A DNA stretch of 64,000 bases from the NCBI GenBank assembly GCA_023627715.1, contig JAMAHW010000018.1, positions 62,001 to 126,000 of the forward strand, in the 5' to 3' direction. Position 1 is the first letter of the stretch; every line of letters starts with the position of its first letter. The notes beneath the pieces were generated by a model that worked only from the letters and a program-made list of their open reading frames with translations, made no database searches and was not told the DNA's origin. Shown here in pieces: positions 33,801 to 45,888 of the stretch. The position numbers and the translations under genes are program-made. The stretch comes from Periconia sp. R9002. Taxonomy: Eukaryota; Ascomycota; Dothideomycetes; Pleosporales; Periconiaceae.

Positions 33801-36800
33801 TTACACCCACTATCCGTTGCTCCTTGCTGCTGTTGTCCCAGCCCGAATATCGGGACTACGAGGGCGGATATCGGACATGTCGTAAGTGGAATGTCTATGC
33901 GGTTATGCTGATGTGATATGGTGGTCATAAAGGGAATAAACTCGTCAGTATGAACAAAAAAGTATGTTCAAGAGGACGAGAAGGGTGTACTGAGCTTCCA
34001 AAGCAGACCCAAAAGCCATGCCTACCCGAACAAGGCAAACGGTATGAGCACAAGAGTCCGCGTAACGCTGCACTTATATCGAATAATTGAACACGATGCG
34101 TACACTTGCAGTTGCAACATGTCGTATCCACGTACCACGTGTACAACTTCAAAGCCCCACAAGAAAACCGAACGACCTGCGGCTTGTACACACTCCCCTC
34201 GTCTCTGAGGCAGGGCAGCAGAAACGGACGCAGCTGTGGTCTATCGGAGCACCATAAACGGAATCCCCCACTGGACAACCCGTGCCGTTCACAGAAACAG
34301 GCATGCGCAGCACCGGCAGCGCACACCCAATGTGCATCTAAACCAATCCTCCCACCTCCTTTGCGTGAAACATGCATTTGATCGCCGGTAAATCTTTCGT
34401 AGCAAGATATCCGCTAATTAACTCCGTGCGATCGTCCTTCCCTCCTCTATCCGTCTCTCCGACATTACTAACCCAGTTTTTTTTTTCGCTCCGGGAGTCC
34501 GGAGTGAATTATGACAACATCATTCCAAGTTACGAGTTCGATGCTTTTGCGAAGGACAAAAAAAGGCACGATTGGTGGGGGCGGGGCAGCCGCCCGCCCA
34601 GAAAAAAGAGGGAGCAAGCCAGAAATCAGGCAAACGATTCTCGAAAAATGGGCTGGGCAATCAGGCAAATATCTCCCCAATGATGATTTAGAAGTTGACG
34701 AATACGGTCAGCCAGGGAACCTACCCCCTTCCTCGGGCCTATCAAAGATTGCAACTTAGCGAACCACCTCCCATTGATTTTACATGTTTATCATTTCGCC
34801 TTCTGGTATCCTGTTCCGCGGCAACATCGCCCGTGGGAGATGGGGGAAAAGCATGACCGAGCGTGTGTTTCTGGGATCCCCAAGTTCGATGTTTGCGGTA
34901 ATTGTTGTGCATTGACGATTGTAGATCCATCATACTGATATCAGTCCTGAGATTGATCCTGGGAAATACCTTCCATACACTCTCCTTATTCCCGAGTTTT
35001 GCTTCCCCATAGACTTTCTCTCCATGTAGTTACCTAAAAAACCCTCAGCCTTGCGCGTCATTCTGTCCCTTTGCCTCGAGCGGGGTAATGATTTCAAGAT
35101 ATGGCTGGCCTAGGGTCCAGACTTATCACATAGATACCGTATACGAAGTGTTGAAGCAAGGCGTTCCACACAAACTTGTCGTTCTTTTCGACCGCCATAC
35201 GCCGCATGCCCTCAAGGCAACACTGCAGCTCGAAACACTACGCCAGGACAAGCAAACCCGCTCTTGGGGTCCCCTCTTCTGCCCGCAATTATAAAAAAAG
35301 AATAAAAAAAAAGGAGATATGGTTGGAAAAAAAGGCAACTGTAAAGTCTGAGGGACTTTTTCTCGGTTGTGGAAAAGGGTGGCTACTTTTGGCGGCGAAT
35401 TGGATTTGAGTATGTTGTTGGCCGTATCCCTTAAGCTTGTTGTTTTCCCCGGTACTCTTTGTTTACTTTGGCTTACCGGTTCCCGCAGAAGTCTAGTGAT
35501 TCAATTTCAAAGCCTTAGATCACTGAAAGGAAAAATAAAATAAAAGTAACCCGTTGCCTCCATGCCATGACACCATCCACGCAAGCTGAGCGAACCGTTC
35601 GTCAAAACAGCAAAACTTATATTTCACAACATCAAGATCTGTCTGTCTGCCTACACTAACGAAAGAACCTTCTCTATCCTGCCAAACCAACACAAGTCCT
35701 GCAAACTCCAACCGCTCATCATCTGCTGCGGTGTTACACTACCTAAAAAAAGGCCTATGTGCCTGTACCTCGACTTTATCGTTCTCATCTCAACTAAACT
35801 CAAGTTTCAGGCCTTGGGATACGTACGAATCCACAGCCGCAATCTTACTTTCATATACGTACGTGCATTTGTTGTATGTATGTATTAATGTGTGTAAATA
35901 TTTCAATCAGGGGTCATTCTCAATCAGGGCCCCGGCGACGTAGGGTAAGGAAGAAAGAGGCGTGTCGTACGAGAGAGTGAAGAGGCATTGGTGCAGTACG
36001 AAGTGTGCTTATTATGTTTGAGGGCAACGAATTATACATAATGGTTGTTGGTGAGTCGGTCTTGATTTGTTCATGTGTTTTGAGGTTGGGGTCGGCTTAG
36101 GGTGTACGCGTACGCGCGCGCCTTTTTGTGGCTTATGGGTCTTTGGTTGTTGTGGTGATGTTGGTGGATTATCTAGGATCGTTACTTTCTTCGGATGTAA
36201 ACAACCAAGGTGACGGAAGAAGTTCGATGTAGTTGGCTGAGTTGAAGGGTGTTGATTGGCATTAGGGTATTCGCTCGAGGTAGGTGAATTTCGATGCCGG
36301 TAACTGTTCGCATTCATTCTTACCTTTCGTCGTTTTCTTGTTTCCTCCTCGACATTGGGGCAAGGCAAATGCTCTTCCATCTGTTTGATTCGATCTCATC
36401 ACCAAAAACGGTGAGAGAGGAGTAGCCCGGAATTCTCGCAATACATGCCTTTTTCTTCGATCTGCGATTGTGAGATAGCTTAGTAACTCATCATAGACTC
36501 TTCACCGCAATCGGAATCTCACCCTCAAGAGTGGAGAGGGTATACCAGCCCATATTGATGTTACCTGCCTTATTTACTGCATTACAAAAAAGCGGGCCTT
36601 ACGTCCCTTCCACCACACAAGAAAACCAGAACGGAGCATGTACATACAATGTACAGGACCAGGTCGTCTTACCTGAAGGGGTTCTCTAGACTGATTTTGG
36701 CCCCCAACCCCTCCTCAGGGACCAAGCTCAGGGTTTCCGTTCAGCGGTCTTCACGGGGAACCGCAGTGAGGCAAGCAAAACTATTGCAGCGGTTTTCTTG

Positions 36801-39800
36801 TTCGAACGCCCTTCTGTAGATTAACCTCATTTACCCTTTTTTCAGGGGAGCGGTTTTGAGGGGTAAGACGACATTTGGCGATGGGCCACACACGGAAGGC
36901 TACGGCCCGTCGGTAGATGTGAGCAAAGGGAATAGAGTGAAGGGACTATCGGGGAGACGTGATTTGACACAGGGACGCATGCAAGGTGCTTCCATGGGTG
37001 CGATATCCAATATATGTAGGTAGACGCGTGAAGACGATGATATGCTTGGATGAGCGATTGCAGTCACCCGAACGACATTAATACGAAGGTGGGATAAATG
37101 AGAGGATGATGGAGATATTGTCTGTTCTTGGAGCGGGCATGCAGAGACTCCTGTCGGTGCGAGGCCGCTCATAAAATATAAAATAATCCGTTGCGCACAG
37201 CCGGTTCGTTGTCCGGGGACTTTATTCTATGCTTTTCGTCATGAATCCTCCTTTCTCGCGACTTGAGACTCTAGGAGTACATGGGCGGTGAATAAGCGAA
37301 TGAGCAAGGTGGATGGTCCACGCGCACAACCTAATCAAGCCTTTTGTATGGCTGTTAGTGGTCGGGAGATTTTCAGTTTCTCGTTTTCGCGCCCAGGCAG
37401 CAGGGGTGTAGAGCGGAAGCATGACTTTCACGTATACGATGCTTTCCCAGTGGGTGGGAGAGACTAAGGAGATGGTGCTATTGCAGATGCTCTAATATCC
37501 TGAGCTCAATCACACACGTGTGTGCCTGCGCAGGGCCGCGCAACGAATCAAATAGAGTGGTACCGTTTCACGAAAGAAGCAGAGCCCAAAAGCGGGGTTT
37601 GCAAATTCCTTATGCTTGCACAGGCATCCAAAATTCCATGCCAACGGCTGCGAGGAGTCCGGATTGCTTGCCTTGGAAATTCCTGTGGTTTGAAGGGCCC
37701 TGGTACCCGAAGGATCGGGGATTGCAGGTGGGCGGCATATGATAACGTTAGTGAAGTTGGGTCTCTCGAAATACCATTGATTTGCCTTAAAGTTTATGAA
37801 GAGCAGGATGCGTGTTTGGACGAAGGAACAGATGATGACCTCAGCCTTACGGCGGGCCTAGTGATATTGATTGCTTTTTGCGGGAGCGCTGGAAGTTAGT
37901 CAGACATGGCCTTCTTTCCGAAGCCGTGTCGACGCCGACGGCATGAGAAGAGTGAGTATGAGGGGGGAGAGCTAGCGCGTGGTATGCACATCTGACATGT
38001 AATCATGGACTCTGGAGGATCGTTGCTCACGCTCAGCAGCGTTGAGTAGTGAAGTACCCAAGTCTGTACTGGAACAACCTAGGTAGGCAGCTAGCCAGCT
38101 ACCCCACATCCAAGTGGTAGTTCAGGCGGCCAGGCTGCATGGTGCTGATTCGAACGCTGGTGGATGATGGTGTAATCCGAACAAAGTCGAGTATAACGTT
38201 AAGGGCAGGTTGATGTGAAAGTTAGGTTAGGTAGCAGTCCGGGAAACATCGGTGAAAAGAGACGCTAGGCCAAGGTGGAATAGCGCGCTTGGCTAGCCAC
38301 CGACGTCCCCGAATCACGGCAGTTGCCGCATCTACCTAGGTACACGCACGGCGTCTCAGACTCTCAGTTGGGCCAAAGGTACCTGACAGTACAAGTAATG
38401 TACAATCAATGTTTAGCCGAAAGGATTGCACCTCCTCTAGGCTGCGAAGAAGACGGCTGAATTCTGTTGCGCCTGTGATATGCTCTCTTATCGTATCGTA
38501 ATCGTATCGTATCGTGTGCGTGGGTTGAGATGCAAGCCTGCTTCGTATCTTGAAGAGTTGACGTTTACACATACATATCATGTAGCCATCAATTAGGCTC
38601 GCTGACACCCCGGGGGCTCGGCTACACTTCATCAACGGCATCTTGTTCCTGCCCACCCTCGCACCAACGACATCTGGGTTTTCTTCGTGGCCGTTTTGGG
38701 CTCGCATGGCGCGCAAGCCTCGCGAGTATGCTTTTTGATGCCGTACGACTTGTTGTGAATGGCGGGGAAACGGAGAGCATCCTGATTCCTCAACATGGCG
38801 AGAGGCGGCACCCCGCATTCCACATAGGGCCTGTGATTCGCGGCCCTTTTTCCATATCTCCCCATAAAAACATGGTCGTCGTGGCTTACAGCAAGCAGGG
38901 CGTATATCCTACCGATTTTCAAAAGTATTGCTTTCTGTTTGTCGGTGCCACGTTGTCAGGCGTCCGCAGCATGTTGAGTGCAAAGTCAATTTCCTGTTGC
39001 AGCAGCCTCGGAGAAAAATAAAACAACACAATAGAGACGGTTTCGGATGGATTGAGCAATTGTTTATGGATGTTTGCCTTGACCGTTTTGAGCAACGTAC
39101 GTACCGATCCGTGGGTGTCCGTGTGTTGTTGTTTTTCTTTGGAATATAGAGAGCATCGCACAAGCTAGGTTGGTGCCCAAACGCTACGATTGAGATGTGG
39201 CATGTTCAGTGGACCTGACAACTGTTCAGGCATATTGAATGCACAAACAATTCCTCTGTGGGTGGACGGCTGGTGTCGAGAGAGGGTTCTGGTATCGCCC
39301 TTAGCATCGGCGTGTTATCGTCATACCTAAGAGGGATGACCTTGCTTGATCTGGGTCATCACCCAGAAAACCTGTTGAGGGAGGTGATTCCGTCACTTTG
39401 GGATTGATTGCAGGAATGTCTGCGTGTCTTCCTGCCTAGCGGCAAGGGCCGGTCGTCATTCTACTTTTAGAAGAAGAAGTAACGATGAAACATGGTGCCT
39501 GACGTATCACTGAGGCTGTGCGAGACGTGAAAAAATGAGCAAGTAACTAGCCACACGGAAGCGACAAGCAACCGAAGAGGCCGCCATTATGATTTGGGAC
39601 GCATTGATGATGATACTATACAAGGCGATGGAGGATGATGGAAACGACTGGTACACATTGCGCGTACAAAGAGAAGGGTGAAGGCTGAGGGCTGAGACGG
39701 AGGGGGCAAGAGTGATTTTGTACCTATTAGACAAAAAAAGCACACCGGACGGATCCATGGACCCAGCTGAAAATGGATGATATTGCGATATCCAATGCCT

Positions 39801-41130
39801 CAAGAAAACAACAGTTACAATATAAATAGTGCAACCAACCAGGCGACAGCGAGGCGGCTGTCGGTACTCGTGAGGGTACATGGACGTGTGCAAGGTCCCA
39901 AAACACAGCAAAACAAGGCAGAAGGACATGTCATATATATGATACGTGTGTTCATGGTGTTCCAAACGAACATTTTTTGATGAGGAATCTAATCATGGTG
40001 ACCTGGTGGTGGTGGTGGTGGTGGTGGCGATGGATACATAACGAAGTAAGGTGGGCAGGTATGTAGAGAATCATGATGCATTGCATGCACCTAGATAGAT
40101 AGCCACAGCCAGCCAGTTTGTTGGCCAGCTAGCTGAAGTAAATAATGACTGACTGAGGTGAGGCTCTTGCAGCAAAGTGGGGCCCGACCATAGTCAAAAA
40201 GTATAAGAAGGAGGCCACAGTTCAAGGTCTGGTGGGCTTGCTGGTGGGCGTCCAAGACCACGGGGTGAGGAGGAGATGAACAAAGACCGGGCTTGGTGAT
40301 ACGAGGATGAAAAATGAGGTGTGGATGCATGATTGAGGTGCATGCAGACGCGATGCGATGCGATGTTAGAGAGTTAGTTGGAGAGCAAGGAGACGAGTTC
40401 CTGCTGAGGGCGGCCTCCCATTCATGCACAGACGGCGCCGGCTGTACCAGGGTCTTTGTTTGCCTAGATGTGGATACCTCTGGTCCATTAATGGTTGCCT
40501 GCTGATCGCCTTTTTGCGCACCGTGTTCCCACTTCTTAGGAGGCTCTAGCGACGCCAGCATGTGCGGTGGTATGTAACTAAGTGTTATAACCTGCACAGC
40601 AGTCTTCTTGCGCTTCCAATTTACATCGTCGTTCCAGTTGTGTGTTCCTGTTCCTGTTCCAGAACTGTCTTCACCGTCATTATCCATCTGCCGCCGCGCC
40701 GGCCCTTTTCGAACATCCATCTGCCGCTGCTTCGTCATCTGATTTGCCTGGACCAGCCACCAGCACCACCACCACCACTACTTGCTCAAAAATCCTCATC
40801 CATCCGCATCCACCCACTTGTTCACTTTGCGCCCGGCCCCCATCCCTTCACATTCTTCCATCCGTCCATCCCCCTCCGTCCTCCCATACCTACATAGCCG
40901 CAGTTGCCCCCTCCCCCCACACTTCCATGCCCCCCACCCCCGCATCCAATCAGTAGCCGTCTCTGCTGCCGCGCTAAGCCGCTTCGGGCCTGCACCATTC
41001 ACCTTTCCCAACGTCTGTGCCAAGCCATCTCCAATGCGAGGGCTCAGAGCGAGTGGGGCTAGTGTTCACCGTCGTCTTCCTCGCCTGCACATCTCCCGGT
41101 CTTCAATATCGACAACCTGCTCCCCTGAAC
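30873..41130. other. 10-kb gene-poor block
   Basis: No open frame in this stretch has a recognisable domain, good codon bias or convincing splice partners. Base composition looks close to that of the neighbours, not AT-collapsed, so it does not look like RIP-mutated transposon sequence. It contains scattered microsatellites, ACCTAGGTA-type blocks (about 38072-38084 and 38332-38343), an alternating ACGCGTACGCGCGCGC stretch near 36106-36121, and a TATCG-type repeat at about 38488-38515. The last 0.5 kb is C-rich and is probably promoter and leader of the gene at 41131. The best small open frames are a 122-codon ATG frame (36012-36380, minus) and a 215-codon ATG frame (40091-40738, minus), neither accepted as a gene. 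By eye I found no tRNA or 5S rRNA. Confidence 0.5.
40004..40027. repeat. (GGT)n trinucleotide repeat
   Basis: About eight uninterrupted GGT/TGG units in non-coding sequence. Confidence 0.9.
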
Positions 41131-43754
41131 ATGTCCACGCATGTCGACCTCCCCCCGAGATGGGTGACCGCTTTGATGACTCAGGCAAACACGGCTGAGG
41201 CTTCCCCCACAACTGCATTGCCGTGCCCCTACTGCGCTCCTCAAGCCCACATCTTTCCATCCATCGACCAACTCTTCACCCACGCCACCGAGGAGCATGC
41301 TTCTCGCTTCGCTTCCCTCCCTCTCCAAGACGCCCGTGCTCAGTTGCTTGAGGCTGCTCTGCGCATGTAAGTCGTCCTTCCATGTCGAAATGTCACATGA
41401 CATGTACCATCCTTCATCCCCCCCCCCCCCCCTCACTTAGTAACGGATCCACAGGAAGAGAGCTACAACGGATCAATCTTCCGAAGCTACTGCTGGAGGC
41501 GTTTCTACCCCTGATATGGCAACACTTACTCTGGACCCGAAGGAGCGCCACTCCCCACCTGGAAAGAAGCGGCCTGCCGATACAATATTTCATTCCCGCC
41601 GTACTAAACCAACTCCAACTCACACGCAGATCTTTGATCCTGATATAATTCGTGAGGATTCGTTCACTGTCGTGGTATCGGACAAGCCTAAATCAAAACC
41701 TAGAGAAAATCGTCACTATGACACGGGATTCAAAGTAACTAAACGCACTTCGTCGCCGAAGCTATCAGGCACCAATTCACCAAGTGATGTTTCAAATCAA
41801 GCATCCCGCACGGCGCCTATTCGCCGAGGGCAGTCCGCGCAGACATATGAACCCAAGCCGGCCGCCTCACCTCTGCCTCAGCGGCACTCTGCATTGAACG
41901 AGGCCCTTAGGCACGATCAGCGCTATCCAGGGCTGATATTGCAGCCGGAATCTCGGCCAATCTCACAGGAGCAATTGGCTTCCGAAGTAAAATCCATTTA
42001 TGCTGGTTTGAGCATGGTGGAAAGCAAATGCATTCACGTGGACCGAAATCAGACCGCGATTCTGCAAGATGGTTCAGAACAGCATTCAAGACTTGCTAGT
42101 GATCACTGGCAAGCACTGATTGCTCTCCATAGAACCCTTTTACATGAGCATCACGACTTTTTTTTAGCTTCTCAACACCCCTCTGCATCACCTGCTCTGC
42201 GGCGGTTAGCAGCCAAATACTCTATGCCTGCGAGGATGTGGAAACATGGTATCCACTCATTCCTTGAACTTCTTCGGCGGCGCCTTCCTGATAGTATCGA
42301 CTATATGCTGGCCTTTATATATCTGTCCTATCAGATGATGGCTCTACTTTATGAAACTGTGCCGGCCTTTGAAGATACGTGGATCGAATGTTTAGGGGAT
42401 TTAGGCCGCTATCGGATGGCTATTGAAGACGAAGACATCCGGGATCGAGAAACGTGGGCTGCTGTTGCACGCTCGTGGTACAGTAAAGCTGCAGATAAAA
42501 ACCCTTCGGTGGGCCGATTATACCACCATTTGGCAATTCTGGCGCGCCCCAACGCGCTCCAGCAATTGTACTACTATTCTAGGTCTTTAAATTGTGTCCG
42601 GCCATTTCCAAGTGCCCGAGAGTCCATCTTAACCCTCCTGGATCCAATTCTCGGCCGTTCCAACACATCTTATTCCCATACTTTGCCCGTAGATACTAGC
42701 TTCATCCAGGCCCACGGTGTTCTTTTTGAGAAATCTTCGGCCGATCAGTTCGAGGATGCTCGCCTATCGTTTCAGGCTCAACTAGATCATCACATCGGTC
42801 GAGTAACTGCTAAATGGAAGGATCAAGGCATCTACATAGCTATTACGAATCTTGCTGGGCTTTTCGACTACGGAGATAGTAACTCGATTCTGAGGCAAAT
42901 TATCAAATTTTACACCTTACAGAGAAGTCGACCTACAAGTACATCATCCGATTACGATGAAGAGAGTCGCTCACCATCTCCAGTCGAAAATGATCCATAT
43001 TCTTCTCACCTGGCTGAATCCGATATCCCGGCGAAGCTCACAACCCTATCTAGCGACTTTACATTTTCCCGAGCCTATTTATTGACAATGACAACGCTAT
43101 CTCTGGTCCTCCGCCGCATAGGCGACAAAAATGTATTACCCCACGTCCATATCCTCCTGGCGTTCTTCTGTAGCTTCGCTGCTATCGAATATGTCGCCCA
43201 TTTTCTCGATCATGGACCTTGGAGTGAAATCGCCGCTTTTCTGAACGCACTGCTTAGCTCCGAACGACCTGAGCAGTTCATGTCTGGCGTTATCTTTCCC
43301 ACAGATCAGATCGACGCGTTGCCACTTCCAGAGGATTATCACGTTCGTGGCCAGGTATGGAGTCAATGGTATTTCCCCGAGACTTGGTTTGACAAAGAGC
43401 ATGACGAGGAGGATCGGTATCTAGAACTTGCCAGCACAACCAGGGCGCGGACCGAGAGAGTGCTACACCTCGGCCATCGCCTGTCAACAGTGAGTCACAT
43501 TTTGTTTTCCTCCTCGTTCGAATTGGGATCTCAGATATTTCTCTTCCCTTTTCAAAGTTTTCAGTTTTTCTTGACACTTTGGTCTTTTTATCTGTGTGTA
43601 ATTTATGTCTGCTCTTTTCTGTCAATCCTTTTTATTTCTTTGTTTAACTTTTTTCTCCTAGTTCAACCGCTGGATCTCGTACGATACCCAAACCCATACG
43701 TTTTCCGCCCTCGACTCGAGCTCAAACGCTAGCTCGGATGATGACTCCCCGTGA
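41131..43754 (+). CDS. Est1/SMG5-6-7-type DNA/RNA-binding domain protein with N-terminal C2H2-like finger
   Basis: By family, related to Est1 (telomerase recruitment) and SMG5/6/7 (nonsense-mediated mRNA decay), which share a 14-3-3-like plus helical domain. Three exons (41131-41366, 41455-43489, 43662-43754) give 787 residues. A C2H2-like finger is at about residues 31-55 (CPYCAPQ...HATEEH). A disordered S/P/K-rich region follows to about 190. The Est1-type DNA/RNA-binding region lies at about 260-480, with WYSKAADKNPSVGRLYHHLA then ARPNALQQLYYYSRSL, the strongest family signature. The last exon supplies FNRWISYDTQTHTF and an S/D-rich end. Intron 1 contains a 15-nt C run; intron 2 (172 nt) is T-rich. 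No PIN domain is present, so it is not a full SMG6. Whether it acts at telomeres or in mRNA decay is open. Confidence 0.77.
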
Positions 43755-45888
43755 ATCATTTGATGCTCCAGATATATAACACTCATTGTTGTGCATCCAT
43801 GCTGCTCATCACCTGTTTCTGCGCTTCACCCCAGGAACCGTCTAGTCTGTGCCTTTTCTTTGTTTCGAGTCCTGAAAACGGTGAAATATCCTTCTTCAGC
43901 ACAACACAAAGAACGCAAGACAGAACGATTCCAGGGAAGAATCGAATCGAATCTTGAATAGGCGAGTGGGAAAGAGGTCTTGACGATTGTGTTGTGTAGG
44001 CGTTCTGGGAAATGGAAGATTGTAAGCTGATAAGAATGGAAACTAACCAGGAAGGGATATATGTGACGAACACACACAAACAAATATGCGACATGATTTT
44101 AACACCATGGCGCAGTGAGCAAGGGATACAATCAACGCATACGCGTGAAAGCAAGTTGCCCAAAGAATGGAACTGCTGACAAAGCGTTGGACTCCATCAA
44201 GGAGATAGCCAAGAAACGAAATAACATTGCGCAACCAAGCAAGGAGCGAAGAAGAGAACACAATAACAATACTCCATGGGAGATATATGCAATCATCATT
44301 CAATCGGTCCGCTACAACAAAACAAGGCGGGCGAGATCACAACATGTTTCTTTTTGGTTCCTTGGAAGGGCAATCGAAGCATACACAAATTCAAATTATT
44401 ACGAAGGCACATGAAATTAAGCGAAAATTAGTCTACTTAAATACTGGAAATTGGTGTAAATATTTTCAATAAAAGCAAAAAAACAATGAAAGAAGCAAGC
44501 AAGCAAGAGCAGATCTTCAATAAAAAGAGAGAGAAAAAGAAAATAAGCAAAGTAAACACGGTAAAAGAAAACAACATAAAGGAAGTATAACCCACACTGC
44601 GCAGTGAGGCAACAAGCAAGCAAAGCCACTTCATCACACTCCATCATCAATCCTTGGTGTGGTTACTAGTCAGAGAACTGATTACGAACCCACACCGTAC
44701 CCTGGCCATCCATCCATCTCAACATACATCCACACACACACTAGGACCGTGTAAAACTCTACTTACCCTCCCTTCAAAAACAAGTCACTCCATCTTGATC
44801 TATACGTTAACCTGCATATTTAGCCTCCTTTGCTCCGGGCCGGTCACGTCCACGCCCCAGTGCTGCTAGACACATCAATTTCTTAAAATCATGCTCGTGG
44901 AGTAGTTAGGGACGCTTAGCAGTAGTGCGGCGATGCAGGACAAAATGCCGAGAGGAAGAGAGAAAGAGAGAGAGAGAGAGGTTAATGATGGCGCTTGTTG
45001 GGAGCTAGAACTAACTGAAGGGGATGTTAAGCGTATAGGTGTTGTTTTAATCATGTCTTTTGGATGGTTGGATGGGGCTTGGATGGGACGTACTGCGATG
45101 TGTATGACTGTGTTAAGATTGTTTTAGTTTATTCATTTTGATGTGTGAGGAGGTGAGGATGTTTGTTTGGAGTTCTGTTTGGGGAGGTGGTGGTTTGTGT
45201 GTGGAAGGAGTCAAGGTATGTGAGGAATGAGAGAGCAATGTTTTTTTTTCTTATAGTGTTTAGGGTTATTGAATGGATGGATTGCGTGAGCTTTGCAGAA
45301 GGATGGATAGATGGATGAATGGCGTGAATTATGTGATCTGATGTTTTGTTGCTAGGTTGGAGTACTAGAAATGTGCATGGGCTTCTGTGAACGTCATATG
45401 TTGCGTTTTGGTGGAGTGGTGGTTGTCAGAGACTGATTCTTTCAGTGGGTGTTTTGCTTGTAGCAATTGTGGATTTTGCGTAGATAACGCAAGGCGAAGG
45501 GAAGAAGGGGAGGAGGATGTGAATGCTTGTATTTGAAGTTGAGACGATGAGACTGGGTGAAGTGCCTGAATGAATGTAAAACGGAAAGAATGCTAAACAT
45601 TCATACTTTAGCATCTATAGGAAAGTAGGATATACAGGTACGTTTTTGCAGTTTCATTTTGTATTCAAGATCAAAGAAGTGGAAAAACAGGAACTAAGCT
45701 ACATTCTGTTTTTAGCGATTGTGTAAGTAGGGGGCATGGGAGATAGTTGTTAGGTAGAACACCTTCTAACAGTTCAATATTAAAAACTCAAGAAACAGAA
45801 CAACAAGAAGAAGACGTAGGAAAAAAAACATCTCAGTTACCAAGAAATAAGAACTCAACCACTTCCCTCAGCACCCATTCCATCGCCC
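43755..45888. other. 2.1-kb convergent intergenic region
   Basis: 3' flanks of the Est1-type gene and of the H1-like/SAP protein gene. AT-rich in the 44.1-44.6 kb part, with a GA repeat at about 44951-44980 and GGATGGATAGATGGATG units near 45300. No gene recognised. Confidence 0.5.
44951..44980. repeat. (GA)n microsatellite
   Basis: Purine run of mostly GA units with one AAA interruption. Confidence 0.8.

Noticed and set aside
35281..35320. A-rich run in the gene-poor block as a sign of retrotransposition
   Set aside because: Short and interrupted, no target-site duplication or upstream coding remnant.
36663..36872. 11-bp perfect inverted repeat (GTCGTCTTACC ... GGTAAGACGAC) 210 bp apart, possible MITE ends
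   Set aside because: No target-site duplication, no extension of the inverted repeat beyond 11 bp, and matches of this size at this distance are expected a few times by chance in 64 kb.
37518..37899. 125-codon plus-strand frame with several Cys and a hydrophobic end
   Set aside because: It begins at GTG with no ATG, shows no domain, and lies in the gene-poor block. No support for a real gene.
38140..38180. tRNA-like T-loop TTCGAAC
   Set aside because: The flanking bases cannot form the 5-bp T stem on either strand and no A-box was found at the right distance. The same test failed for TTCGAAC at about 1602 and 36812.
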